A DNA stretch of 64,000 nucleotides from an uncultured Halomonas sp. Its GTDB lineage: Bacteria > Pseudomonadota > Gammaproteobacteria > Pseudomonadales > Halomonadaceae. The DNA lies in the NCBI RefSeq assembly GCF_947501415.1, contig NZ_CANMVL010000002.1, positions 186,001 to 250,000 of the forward strand, written 5' to 3'. The translations under genes and the position numbers were made by a program. The notes below the pieces were generated by a model. It was given only the letters and a program-made list of their open reading frames with translations. It did no database searches and had not been told where the DNA came from. Shown in pieces: positions 36,405 to 45,752 of this stretch; the first letter of the stretch is position 1; each line of letters begins with the position of its first letter.

Positions 36405-37628
36405 ATGAAGAAGGATCCGAACAAGGGGCATATCGCTCTGCTGGGCTGGAGCCTGAACGCTATCGAAGCCGCAGAGAACTTCGACCGACGCTACGTCGTG
36501 GTGGCGCCCGACTGGGCGGAGGAGTACTGCCAGAAGCATGACATTCCTTACGTGCCATGGAACTTCGAGCGCCTGAACGATCGCTCCATGGAGATCGCCG
36601 AGACGCTCAAGGAGATGGGCGTTAACGTGGCCATCCCGCTCTTCGAGGAGACCGTAGAGTGGGCCGGGGCGATCAATTCGGTACTGCTCGACAACCCACG
36701 TCTCTACGGGCAGTCGCTGCTGCTACGCGACAAGGCGTTGATGAAGCGCCGTGCCCAGCTCGGCGGCATCCGCGTCGGCATCTTCGAGGAGGCACATGAC
36801 AAGGAGGACGTCATCCGCTTCCTCAAGCGGGTCAACCAGACCCTGCTCAAGCTCGACGGCGACCCCAATGACCCCATTCACCTCAAGGCGTTCGACAAGG
36901 CGGGTTGCCTGGGTCATCGCGTGATACGCACCCCTGACGAGGTCGATACCATCCCCGAGGAGGAGTTCCCGGTGCTGATGGAGTCGCACCTGGATGGATG
37001 GGAGTTTGCCGTCGAGGCGTGGATCCATGACGGCAAGATCGTCTTCCTCAATATCTCCGAGTACGTGACCCTGGGCTATTCGGTATTTGTGCCGGCCTCG
37101 CCGGAACTGGAGAAGTACCGCCCCCAGATCACCGCTCAGATCGAAAAGTTGATCAAGGCCTTCGATATCGAATTTGGCCTGATCCACCCAGAGTACTTCG
37201 TCACCAACGACGGCGAGATGTACTTCGGCGAGGTGGCCTACCGTCCGCCGGGCTTCAAGGTCTTCGAGCTGCTCGAGCGCGTCTACGGCTTCAATGCCTA
37301 CCAGGCCTCGATGCTGGTGTTCGATCCCAAGAGCACGTCGGAAGAGGTCGCCGAGTTCTTCCCCAGAGAGGTCGAGGATGCCGATGGTTACGCCGGCTGC
37401 TTCGGGGTATACCCGCGGCTTCGCGTGGTCAGCAAGCTGGAGATTCCCGAAGAGGTCGAGGACGACCCCTACTTCGAATCCCACGAGCTCACGCCGCCGC
37501 TGGAGGAAACGGTCACCAAGCGCACCGCCTTCGGCACGCACTGGGGGCTGGTCTACTTCAAGGGCGACGAAGCGGCACGCATGAAGGAGCTGCTCAAGAG
37601 CCTGGAGGAGCTCGATTTCTATGTATGA
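36405..37628 (+). CDS. ATP-grasp domain protein, putative amide- or peptide-bond ligase
   Basis: The 407-residue protein has a pre-ATP-grasp Rossmann-like start (HIALLGWSLNAIEAAENF, in parts), a lid and nucleotide-binding region around NQTLLKLDGDP and FPVLMESHLDGWEFAVEAW (in parts), and a metal-binding segment EMYFGEVAYRPPGFKVFE near residues 274-290. This fits the ATP-grasp carboxylate-amine ligases that join a carboxyl group to an amine through an acyl phosphate. Substrates are not known. CAGGAGG precedes the start. The next gene, 90 bases on, encodes a possible papain-like enzyme, so the two probably act on the same product. Confidence 0.8.
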   Translation: MKKDPNKGHIALLGWSLNAIEAAENFDRRYVVVAPDWAEEYCQKHDIPYVPWNFERLNDRSMEIAETLKEMGVNVAIPLFEETVEWAGAINSVLLDNPRLYGQSLLLRDKALMKRRAQLGGIRVGIFEEAHDKEDVIRFLKRVNQTLLKLDGDPNDPIHLKAFDKAGCLGHRVIRTPDEVDTIPEEEFPVLMESHLDGWEFAVEAWIHDGKIVFLNISEYVTLGYSVFVPASPELEKYRPQITAQIEKLIKAFDIEFGLIHPEYFVTNDGEMYFGEVAYRPPGFKVFELLERVYGFNAYQASMLVFDPKSTSEEVAEFFPREVEDADGYAGCFGVYPRLRVVSKLEIPEEVEDDPYFESHELTPPLEETVTKRTAFGTHWGLVYFKGDEAARMKELLKSLEELDFYV

Positions 37629-37677
37629 GCTGAGGTCTCCATCAGGGCGTTGGCTTGATTTCTTCGCACGATCTAGG

Positions 37678-37697
37678 CGTCATGGTAAGCCATGACG
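37678..37697. promoter_or_regulatory. Hairpin between the ATP-grasp gene and its partner
   Basis: CGTCATGG and CCATGACG are exact reverse complements with the loop TAAG, 21 bases upstream of the partner's GTG start. It has no T tract, so it may control translation or message stability rather than end transcription. Confidence 0.45.
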
Positions 37698-37718
37698 ACC
37701 TGACGACAAGGAGTCAGC

Positions 37719-39770
37719 GTGACAACGCATGACGACACCCAAGCGGGTGGCGACACCACGCCACCCGATGATACCAAGCTTCAGCTTCTGCTGGAGAAGC
37801 TCGACGCGGCAACCACCCTACTGGAAGAAGCGCGCGACTTCGCCAAGCCAGGCAAGCTGCCCCGGGTGCTCGATACCGCGCGCCGCGTGCTGCTTCAGGA
37901 GGGCGGTGCCGCCGCCGTCGAGGCACGCGCCCAGAGGCTGGAGCAGGCCGGCGTCTTCGACGGCTCCGACTGGGAGACCCCTCAGTATCTGATTCCTACC
38001 CTCACCACTCATGCATTGAAGAGTGCCGATCCCAACGTGGTGGTGATCGAGACACTCAGTGAGCTGCGCCTGCTGGCGGTAGCCAAGGGCGAGTATCTTC
38101 ATCCCGTGGTCTCCGCGGAACAGGCGCACCACTACCTGACCCAGACGATGGCCATCAATCTGTGGCTGCTGTTCGGCGCCCCCAGCGAAGCCGAACGCGA
38201 GACCCAGGGCCGACTCGCCCAGGTGCCCCGCCACCTGTTTCGCCATCTTGCCGAGCGTATCGGCTATGAACATATCATCGATCGCCTGATCGCCGAGATC
38301 TGGCGGATCCTCGAGCAGCGCCCGATCCAGGTCGAGCCGGTCAAGCAGATGATCACCCAGATCGCCATCTGCCAGGCCGACCCGACAATCGATCTGGGCG
38401 CCAGCGGCCAGGGAGCCGACCGTCTGGTCAGCTCGCTGTTTGGCCCTACCCGCGCCTGTCGCGAGGACCCCGGCCTGGAGGTGTACCGTGAGCGACTGGC
38501 CAGCATGGATGCGACGGCGCTTCAGGGTGAAGCCACTGGGTTCGCTCGGGCCATGCATGACACGGGCCTGGTCTCCGCTTATCACCCCGTGCTGCTGCGC
38601 CATCTGCTGGACCATAACGATCATCTGCTGGCGGAAGCACTGGGGCTTTCCTCCACCGGGCGGGACTGCCTGCTCTGCTATCGTGAGCTTGTTTCGGCGT
38701 TGATTCGCGGTGGTGTGCACTCCGCCACCCCCCAGGCCGCCTACGGCCTGGCCTTGATGCTCGAGCGCGGCATTCTCTATCAACCCCCGGTCGCACCAGC
38801 CATGTGGCGACAGCTGAGCCTGTCGCTCTCGGAGTGGTCCAAGGCCCGACTCAACCTGGCCTTCGGCGAGGCCGTCTCGCCGCGGGCTAGGCTGCTCGAG
38901 GGTGTGCTGTGCATGCTCGGCCAGCCGCTGGGCATCGGCCAGGGCAACAACCCGACCTGCCAATCGGCCCGCGCCCTCTCGATCTGGGCCTACAACGATC
39001 CCGACTACCTGCTGCAGATGGTGGCCTGGGCGGCCCGCGACGACGAGATCATCATTCACTTCGAGGGCATGCCGCTCTCCTCGATGGCCAGCATGTCAGG
39101 CGTTGCCCAGACACTGCCCCTAGACCTCGATCCGGTGTCGTTGATCGTGGTGCCGCATCTGGACCGCATCTATGCCGAGATGGGGCGACGCTGCATCGGC
39201 CGCGAGGGTGACCCCCACCGCTGGGTCAACCCCGAGTTCCACGGCTGGTGGTCGGGACGTGGTTTTCGCATCAATGTCGATGTGGCCACCGGCCAGATTC
39301 AGGACCTGGACTCCTTCCTGCGGCACTTCTATGCCAGCTATCACCCCTACTACAACGGTAACCAGCCGCTGATTCACCCTCAGCCAGCCGGCATTGCGGT
39401 CACCGATAGCGCGGCCCGCTTCATCGGCTGGCATGCCATCACCATATTGCGGGTCAACCTCGACCCCTCCGAGGTGATGCGGGTCTACTTCTTCAACCCC
39501 AACAATGACAGCGGACAGGACTGGGGTGACGGCATCCAGGTCAGCACCGCCGACCACGGCGAGCGCTTTGGCGAGTCCTCCCTGCCCTTCGATCAGTTCG
39601 CCTCGCGGCTTTATATCTTCCATTACGATCCGCTGGAGCGCGGCGAACTGGCCGAGGTCAGCCAGAGTGAACTGGACCGGGTCGCCGACTACCTCTATCG
39701 CAGCTGGGGGGCCGACCGCATCCCACCGACCGATCTGCAAGCCGCCGAGGGACCGGGCAGCTCGCCGTGA
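37719..39770 (+). CDS. Unassigned 683-residue protein with a possible papain-like C-terminal domain
   Basis: The first 370 residues are mainly alpha-helical with no motif I recognise. From about residue 400 the sequence looks like a cysteine-peptidase or transglutaminase-like fold: GQGNNPTCQSARALSIWA with Cys414, GWHAITILRV with His572, and YFFNPNNDSGQDWGDG with Asn593. The order Cys-His-Asn and the Gln-rich segment in front of Cys fit the papain superfamily, but I infer this from the pattern only. There is no signal peptide. The start is a GTG at 37719 with AAGGAG. Pairing with an ATP-grasp ligase suggests joint work on a peptide or amide. Confidence 0.6.
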   Translation: MTTHDDTQAGGDTTPPDDTKLQLLLEKLDAATTLLEEARDFAKPGKLPRVLDTARRVLLQEGGAAAVEARAQRLEQAGVFDGSDWETPQYLIPTLTTHALKSADPNVVVIETLSELRLLAVAKGEYLHPVVSAEQAHHYLTQTMAINLWLLFGAPSEAERETQGRLAQVPRHLFRHLAERIGYEHIIDRLIAEIWRILEQRPIQVEPVKQMITQIAICQADPTIDLGASGQGADRLVSSLFGPTRACREDPGLEVYRERLASMDATALQGEATGFARAMHDTGLVSAYHPVLLRHLLDHNDHLLAEALGLSSTGRDCLLCYRELVSALIRGGVHSATPQAAYGLALMLERGILYQPPVAPAMWRQLSLSLSEWSKARLNLAFGEAVSPRARLLEGVLCMLGQPLGIGQGNNPTCQSARALSIWAYNDPDYLLQMVAWAARDDEIIIHFEGMPLSSMASMSGVAQTLPLDLDPVSLIVVPHLDRIYAEMGRRCIGREGDPHRWVNPEFHGWWSGRGFRINVDVATGQIQDLDSFLRHFYASYHPYYNGNQPLIHPQPAGIAVTDSAARFIGWHAITILRVNLDPSEVMRVYFFNPNNDSGQDWGDGIQVSTADHGERFGESSLPFDQFASRLYIFHYDPLERGELAEVSQSELDRVADYLYRSWGADRIPPTDLQAAEGPGSSP

Positions 39771-39861
39771 TGCCGGCATGGTCAATGGAGAAGCCGCTCA
39801 CCCAGCACTCGCCTAAAGAACGGCGGCTCTCCCGTCGCTACAACGGAAACTCTCCGCTGGC

Positions 39862-39867
39862 TATAAT
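39862..39867 (+). promoter_or_regulatory. -10 element of tlyA
   Basis: A perfect TATAAT lies 28 bases upstream of the tlyA start. The -35 region is weak (CTACAA at 18 bases spacing). Confidence 0.5.
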
Positions 39868-39894
39868 GGCGCCCTTTTCCCGCCAGGAGCCCCC

Positions 39895-40659
39895 ATGCCT
39901 CGCCTCGACCTGCTGCTCGTCACTCAGGGCCTGGCCCGTTCACGCACCCGCGCCCAGCGACTGATTCGCCATGGCCGGGTGAGCCTGGCCGACTCCGACC
40001 GAGTGCTGACCAAACCGGGGGAGAAGCTGGCGGATGATACCCGGCTGTCGGTGACGGATGATCCGGAGGAGCGCTATGTGTCCCGGGCAGGGCTCAAGTT
40101 GGAAGCGGTCCTTCAGGCGCTGGAGCTCCAACTGGAGGGACAGCTGGTGCTGGATGTGGGGCAGTCCACCGGCGGGTTCACCGACTGCGCCCTGGTCCAT
40201 GGTGCGCGACACGTGATCGGCATCGAGGTGGGGCATGACCAGCTCGACCCCAGCTTGCGCGATGACCCCAGGGTCACCTGCCTGGAAGGGCTGAATGCCC
40301 GCGCCATGGCCAAGGATGCGCGACTGGCGAAAACCCTGGCCGCCCAGGGAGGCGGTGCACCGGACCTGGCCGTGATGGATGTCTCCTTTATCTCCCAGAC
40401 ACTGATCCTGACCGAGCTCGCCACTCTGCTGGCCACGGGTGGCCGCCTGGTCAGCCTGGTCAAGCCCCAGTTCGAAGTAGGCCCCGGCGGTGTCGATTCC
40501 CAGGGGCTGGTTCGCGACACCGCACGCTATGCCGAGGTCGAGGCACGCATCCGCCAGTGCTGTCGCGATGCCAACCTGGTCATCCAGCACTGGCAGGAGA
40601 GCCCGATACGGGGCGGTGACGGCAACCGCGAGTTCCTGCTTTACGCCATACGCGGCTGA
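39895..40659 (+). CDS. tlyA: TlyA family rRNA 2'-O-methyltransferase
   Basis: The 254-residue protein joins an N-terminal S4 RNA-binding domain (RLDLLLVTQGLARSRTRAQR in parts, residues 3-65) to an FtsJ/RrmJ-type methyltransferase. The SAM site is VLDVGQSTGGFTDCAL, and the catalytic pattern continues through DLAVMDVSFIS and LVKPQFEVG. TlyA of mycobacteria methylates 16S and 23S rRNA at cytidines; some relatives are also called haemolysins. GGAG precedes the start. Confidence 0.93.
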   Translation: MPRLDLLLVTQGLARSRTRAQRLIRHGRVSLADSDRVLTKPGEKLADDTRLSVTDDPEERYVSRAGLKLEAVLQALELQLEGQLVLDVGQSTGGFTDCALVHGARHVIGIEVGHDQLDPSLRDDPRVTCLEGLNARAMAKDARLAKTLAAQGGGAPDLAVMDVSFISQTLILTELATLLATGGRLVSLVKPQFEVGPGGVDSQGLVRDTARYAEVEARIRQCCRDANLVIQHWQESPIRGGDGNREFLLYAIRG

Positions 40660-40677
40660 GTACCGCTATCAGGAAGT

Positions 40678-43600
40678 TCAGCGGCCACCATCCCCCTCCC
40701 CATCCAGGCCACCCTCGCCCGCACCATCGGCATCCCCCGTCTCGATGTCCCCCGGATCACCGTAGGTCCCGGGGGCCGGATGGCCTTCGGCCGGCCCGGC
40801 GGCGTCTCGGCGCTCGACCCTGCGCTCCACGCCATCGACGGCACGATGCAGTCGAACATCGAGCTGATTGAAGGCGATCTCGATATCGTGTTCGGCAAAC
40901 AGCTCGCCCACCCGCGAATTGATTTCGTCGGTGGCGAATAGACGATCCCCCAGGGCGTTGACGAAGATACGCAGTTCGAAGTCGAGGGTGCTCGCACCAT
41001 AGGCCATGAAGAAGACCTGGGGCTCCGGGTCGGCCAGCACGCGTGCGCTCTCCTGGGCGGCCTGACGCAGCAGGCGGTGCACCAGGCGAGGCTTTGAGCC
41101 GTAGGCCACGCCGTAGGTCAGCACCACACGAGTGACGGTATCCGAGAGCGACCAGTTGATCAGCTGGTCGGTGACGAAGGTCTTGTTGGGGATGATGATC
41201 TCCTTGTTGTCGAAGTCGGTCACCGTGGTGGCGCGAATGCGGATACGACTCACCGTCCCGGTAAGGTTGCCCAGGGTCACGGTATCGCCGATGCGCACGG
41301 GTCGCTCGAAGAGAATGATCAACCCCGAGACGAAGTTGGCGAAGATCTCCTGCAGCCCGAAACCGAGCCCCACGCCCAGCGCCGCCACCAGCCACTGCAG
41401 CTTGTCCCAGGAGACCCCCAGGGTCCCCAGAAACGACACCAGACCGGTCCCGATGATGGTGTAGGAGAGCAGCGAGGTGATGGCGTAGGCGCTACCCTGC
41501 TTGAGCTCAAGACGCGACAGCACACTGACCTCCAGCAACCCCGGCAGGTTGCGTGCCAGCATCATGGTCAGCGCCACGATAAGCAAAGCGGTGAAGACGT
41601 CCGCAACCGTCAAGGCGTCGGTAACCAGGTCGTCGCCTTCCCCGCCCCAGATCGCCACCTTCTCCAGATAACCCAGCACGGTCAGCAGGTCGGCCCACAC
41701 CAGGTAGAACAGCAACACGAAGCCGATCAACAGGATCAACTTGGAGAGTCGCAGCGATTGCTGATTGATCTGCTCCATGTCCAGGGGCGGCTCCTCGACA
41801 ACCTCGGGGCCGCCCTCTGCCCCCTCCTTTCCCTCGGCACGGCGGCGGGCCAGGGCGCGACGAAACGCCAGGCGGCGCGCCGCCACCGCCAGCCCTCGCA
41901 CCACCGAGGCTTCGACCAGAACCCATAGCCCGAGCAGATAGAGCGTGACCACGAAGCGTCCAATCAGGCTAAGCGCGGTATACTCGAACCCGCCCAACAC
42001 CAGCCCGATCAGGATCAGTGGCACCCCCGCCATCGCCAGTCCCAGCACCAGGCGAAACAGCTTGACCCCGAAGAACGGCGCATGGGCCATGATCAGCTGC
42101 GTCAGCTTCACACTCATTACCAGCAGTCCCAGCAACAGCAGTCCCAGCGCCACCGGACGATTGCTCAGGCCAAACTCCGACTCACGGGCCAGGGTGGCGA
42201 TCCCCAGCACCGGCACCAGGGTGAGTCCCAGCCAGCCCATCTGACGATAGAGGCGCAAGGCGTAGTCCGCCGGCCAGTGGAAGTGGGTCGTGGCCACACC
42301 ATCGGATACCAGCAGGCGACGCGACCAGGCCACTACCCCCCAGGCCAGGGAGATCTCCAGCCCGGCCTTGCCCAGTGCCTGGGCGGTATCATCCCCACCC
42401 AGCAGCAGTGCCAGGCTGGCCGCCGCCAACAGCAACGGTCCCGGTGCGGCCATCAGCGCATTGAGCAATATCGCCAGCGGCGTATGCAGTTGGGTATCGC
42501 TGCGCAGTCGCCCGATCTGCTCATGCAGCTCGGCCAGGCGCGCCTGGATGCGCCGGCGCCTCCATAGCAGGGCAGCCGCCAGCAGCAGGGGCAGCAGGCC
42601 CGTCAGGGCGCCCACCGTGGGGAGACTCCAGGTGGTGGGCAGGGCCTGCCGCCATTCGCCATCTCGCCACTCCAGGGCAAGATTGTCGGGCAGCTGGCGC
42701 AGCCAGGCGAGCCCCAGCGGGCGCGTGCTGGCGACCCAGAACAGCTGTTCGTCGATGGTGGCACGCAGCCCTTGGGTCGTCTCTCGGAGCTGTTGCTGGT
42801 TCAACTGCAGCTCGATGGCCGAACTCAGCAGGCTGCCGTAGGTCTGTTCGAGACGATCGACCAGCTCCCGACGCGACTGATACAGCCGTTTCAGGGAGTC
42901 GATCAGAGCTTCACTGCTCGCCACCCCGGCCTCCTCCAGGCGCTGCCGAGCCAGGCGCTCCCCCTCGCGCAGCTGGTCGCGCTGATTCGCCAGATCGAAC
43001 TGACGCAGACGCAGGTCAGCGATCTCATCCTGCAGGTCGCGCCGCGTGGTGACCTGAGGCAGGGCTCGACGCTGTTCACGCAGGATTCGCGCCAGCAGGG
43101 TCGAGCCGCGGATCGCCTCGATCTGCTCGGTGAGGCTGCGCTCGAGCTGGCGCACCTGGTCAAGCTGACTGCGCAGCGTAAGGTTATCGCGCACCAGCAC
43201 GCTGCTGCGATCATTGGCTCGCAACAGTTCCTGACTGAGGGCACGGTTCACCTGCTGGGCGCTCACCAGTACCGGGTGCCCCTCCTCCAGCAGCGGGTCG
43301 TCTCTTACCGCATCGGCGATGGCCTGCTCGGATGCCATGCGCCGCTTGCGCTCGATGACATTCTGCAATACCGCAAGCTGCGCCTCACGACGCGACTGCT
43401 GACGCGTCAGGAGCTCCTGGCGCTGCTGATCCAGGTCGCGCAGGCGGCTGTTGGTACCCAGCTCGCGCTGATGATAGAGCAGCCGCGCCTCGGCCAGGGC
43501 ACGAGCCACCTGGCGTCGCCAGCGCCTGGGGTCATCTGCGGGAATATCATTGACATCCAGCTCGTCGAGATCGCGTCTCGCCTGCTCGACCCGACGCATG

Positions 43601-44139
43601 GCCTCGGCGATGGCTTGCTGAGCACGCTCAGGCAGGGTCTGGGCCGTCAGCAGCTGAGCGTTGACCTCGGCGAGGCGATCCTGAAGGCGCTGCAGCTCCA
43701 CGACCGCCCGCTGCTGACGCGCTTCCAGTTCCTCGAGAGAGAGCTCATCCAGCTCGGCGGCGGTGGTTCGGCCGGTCGCGGCCTCATCTTCCAGCTCACG
43801 TTCCAGGCGCAACAGAACCTCGGGCGCTTGATCCACTCGCGTCTCTAGTGCTTCACGGCGCTTCTCGACCTCGTCCAGGGCATCGAGGTCGGCGAGTGTG
43901 GCGTTGAGAAGCTCGATCGTGGCCTGTTCTTCACCCGAAGGGGCAGCCTCGCCGGCACCCTCTTCCAAAGCCGTCAGCTGCTCCTCCACGGCGGCACGCT
44001 CGGGCAGTGGCTTCTGCTGAGCCAGTGCCGGCCACGTCATGGCCAGCAGCATGCACCCCAGCAGAATCCATCCCAGTAACCTGCAGACCGCTGGATATCC
44101 TCTGCCCCGCCTGGCACTTCCCGCTGTTGCCGTTCTCAC
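40678..44139 (-). CDS. MscK/KefA-type mechanosensitive channel
   Basis: The 1153-residue protein resembles MscK of E. coli (1120). A signal peptide (about residues 10-38, ending WPALAQ) leads to a periplasmic coiled-coil region rich in Glu, Arg and Gln (to about residue 500). About eight to eleven membrane segments follow, then the MscS core with the pore helix around GVGLGFGLQEIFANFVSG and the beta domain GDTVTLGNLTGTVSRIRIR. It opens under membrane tension and lets ions out after osmotic downshock. The GTG start at 44139 has GAGAGGGG upstream and gives a good signal peptide; a longer frame would overlap divergent pldA. Confidence 0.88.
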   Translation of the reverse strand: MRTATAGSARRGRGYPAVCRLLGWILLGCMLLAMTWPALAQQKPLPERAAVEEQLTALEEGAGEAAPSGEEQATIELLNATLADLDALDEVEKRREALETRVDQAPEVLLRLERELEDEAATGRTTAAELDELSLEELEARQQRAVVELQRLQDRLAEVNAQLLTAQTLPERAQQAIAEAMRRVEQARRDLDELDVNDIPADDPRRWRRQVARALAEARLLYHQRELGTNSRLRDLDQQRQELLTRQQSRREAQLAVLQNVIERKRRMASEQAIADAVRDDPLLEEGHPVLVSAQQVNRALSQELLRANDRSSVLVRDNLTLRSQLDQVRQLERSLTEQIEAIRGSTLLARILREQRRALPQVTTRRDLQDEIADLRLRQFDLANQRDQLREGERLARQRLEEAGVASSEALIDSLKRLYQSRRELVDRLEQTYGSLLSSAIELQLNQQQLRETTQGLRATIDEQLFWVASTRPLGLAWLRQLPDNLALEWRDGEWRQALPTTWSLPTVGALTGLLPLLLAAALLWRRRRIQARLAELHEQIGRLRSDTQLHTPLAILLNALMAAPGPLLLAAASLALLLGGDDTAQALGKAGLEISLAWGVVAWSRRLLVSDGVATTHFHWPADYALRLYRQMGWLGLTLVPVLGIATLARESEFGLSNRPVALGLLLLGLLVMSVKLTQLIMAHAPFFGVKLFRLVLGLAMAGVPLILIGLVLGGFEYTALSLIGRFVVTLYLLGLWVLVEASVVRGLAVAARRLAFRRALARRRAEGKEGAEGGPEVVEEPPLDMEQINQQSLRLSKLILLIGFVLLFYLVWADLLTVLGYLEKVAIWGGEGDDLVTDALTVADVFTALLIVALTMMLARNLPGLLEVSVLSRLELKQGSAYAITSLLSYTIIGTGLVSFLGTLGVSWDKLQWLVAALGVGLGFGLQEIFANFVSGLIILFERPVRIGDTVTLGNLTGTVSRIRIRATTVTDFDNKEIIIPNKTFVTDQLINWSLSDTVTRVVLTYGVAYGSKPRLVHRLLRQAAQESARVLADPEPQVFFMAYGASTLDFELRIFVNALGDRLFATDEINSRVGELFAEHDIEIAFNQLDVRLHRAVDGVERRVERRDAAGPAEGHPAPGTYGDPGDIETGDADGAGEGGLDGEGDGGR

Positions 44140-44281
44140 GCCCCTCTCCCGTTGCGTTTTCCTGGCTGTCGATTCTGTGCCCCCACCCTCGGCAAGGCAA
44201 TCGCGATTCTCCAGTGCGGTTGACTTGTCTTCCGGGCGTGGTAGAACAATCATCCAGCCCCTTTTACCCTGGATAACCACC

Positions 44282-45340
44282 ATGCGCCCGCCGATTCGCA
44301 CCGCCGCCCTTGCCTGTCAGGCTCTATTGATCGTCGGCACGGCCCAGGCGGCACCGGACGCGACCAGCCGCGCCGAGCTGGAGGCTCGCCTGGCCGAGCT
44401 TCACACCGAGGCCGCTGCAGTGCAGGCCAGGCTCGACGCCATGGATGCCCAGCCAGTCGATGCCATACCGGACGCACGGGAGTTCGTCTGGCCCCAGGAG
44501 CAGCTAGCCCCGGCCGATGTTGCCGTGGCCGAGGCCGCCGGCCGTCGTCAGCTGGAGCAGGCCTCGAACCGCAACCCCTATGCCATCACCGCTTACCGGC
44601 GCAACTACCTGTTTCCGCTCACCTACAATCGAAAGCCCAATCACGACTCCTATGCGAACCTTACGGGCGAGGACGGCATGGAGCGCAGCGAGCTGAAGTT
44701 TCAGTTCAGCGCCAAGGTCGCCCTTTCCGAAGGACTGTTCGGTAAAACCGGTGATCTCTACTTCGCCTATACCCAGCGCAGCTGGTGGCAGGCCTATAAC
44801 ACCGACGACTCCTCGCCGTTCCGCGAGACCAACTATGAGCCCGAGGTGTTTCTCAGCTTCGACAACGACTGGCAGATGCTTGGCTGGGCAAATATACGCA
44901 ACCGTGTGGCCATCAATCATCAGTCCAACGGCCGCTCCAACGAGCTGTCGCGCAGCTGGAATCGCCTCTATCTGGAGACGGTCTTTCAGCGTGGCAACTG
45001 GGCGGTAAGCCTGGCACCGCACTACCGCCTGCCGGAAACTACCGGGGATGATGACAACCCCGATATCGAGCGCTACATGGGCTATGGCGACATCACTATC
45101 GCCCGCCGTTTCGATGAGGACGAGCTCAGCCTGCTGCTGCGCGGCAACCCCGGAGCCGGCCATATGGGGGGGCAGCTCGACTACTCCTGGCCGCTCTTCG
45201 ACAGCAGAGTCCGTGCCCATGTACAGTACTACCATGGCTACGGCGAGAGCCTGATCGACTATGATCAGGACACTCAACGCCTCAGCCTGGGGTTCAGCCT
45301 CAATCCGCTGTTCTCTCCCAATAGCGGCATGCTGCGCTAG
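44282..45340 (+). CDS. pldA: Outer membrane phospholipase A
   Basis: The 352-residue precursor has a signal peptide (about residues 1-23, ending GTAQA), a short helical region (about 28-95) and the OMPLA barrel. The catalytic residues of the family are all present: His213, Ser215 and Asn227 in INHQSNGRSNELSRSWNRL (spaced as His142, Ser144 and Asn156 of E. coli). The barrel entry NPYAITAYRRNYL and YTQRSWWQ are typical. The enzyme forms a calcium-dependent dimer that hydrolyses misplaced phospholipids. It is divergent from the MscK-type gene. Confidence 0.93.
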   Translation: MRPPIRTAALACQALLIVGTAQAAPDATSRAELEARLAELHTEAAAVQARLDAMDAQPVDAIPDAREFVWPQEQLAPADVAVAEAAGRRQLEQASNRNPYAITAYRRNYLFPLTYNRKPNHDSYANLTGEDGMERSELKFQFSAKVALSEGLFGKTGDLYFAYTQRSWWQAYNTDDSSPFRETNYEPEVFLSFDNDWQMLGWANIRNRVAINHQSNGRSNELSRSWNRLYLETVFQRGNWAVSLAPHYRLPETTGDDDNPDIERYMGYGDITIARRFDEDELSLLLRGNPGAGHMGGQLDYSWPLFDSRVRAHVQYYHGYGESLIDYDQDTQRLSLGFSLNPLFSPNSGMLR

Positions 45341-45384
45341 CCCTGCAGGCCTTACGGGCCGGGAGACTGCCAAGCCTCATGCCG

Positions 45385-45428
45385 GCTGCTATGCTGGACC
45401 TGTCACCCACCGTCACAGGAAGACTCGA
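45385..45428 (+). promoter_or_regulatory. Upstream element of the first YqjD-like gene
   Basis: TGCTATGCTGGACCTG followed by CCGTCACAGGAAGACTCGA is shared with the block in front of the second YqjD-like gene at 47448-47493. TATGCT is the likely -10 and AGGAAG the ribosome binding site. Confidence 0.55.
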
Positions 45429-45752
45429 ATGGCAAATCGTAATCAGGTAACCAACGCGCAACTCAAGGAAGATCTGCAGCACCTCACCCAGACCATCGAG
45501 GAGATGGTCAGTGCCACCGCCGATGATTCGCGCGGCAATATCAAGGAGCTGCGCGAACGTGCGGAGAAGCGGCTCAAGGAGACCCGCGATCGACTCGAGG
45601 CTCGCGGCGAACGCCTCTACGGTGATGCCCGGGAGACCCTCGACCATCAGGTCGATGCCTGTGACCGTTATGTCCGCGAGAACCCCTGGACCAGCATCGG
45701 CATCGGCGCCGGCGTAGGCCTCGTGATCGGCATGCTGCTCGGGCGGCGCTGA
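45429..45752 (+). CDS. YqjD/ElaB-type (DUF883) ribosome- and membrane-associated protein
   Basis: The 107-residue protein has a long helical domain (EDLQHLTQTIEEMVSATADD, then KRLKETRDRLEARGERLYG) and one C-terminal membrane segment (WTSIGIGAGVGLVIGMLLGRR in parts) with the usual ENPWTS entry. YqjD and ElaB of E. coli tether inactive ribosomes to the membrane in stationary phase. It heads a group with YqjE-like and YqjK-like genes. A close paralogue lies at 47494. Confidence 0.9.
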   Translation: MANRNQVTNAQLKEDLQHLTQTIEEMVSATADDSRGNIKELRERAEKRLKETRDRLEARGERLYGDARETLDHQVDACDRYVRENPWTSIGIGAGVGLVIGMLLGRR

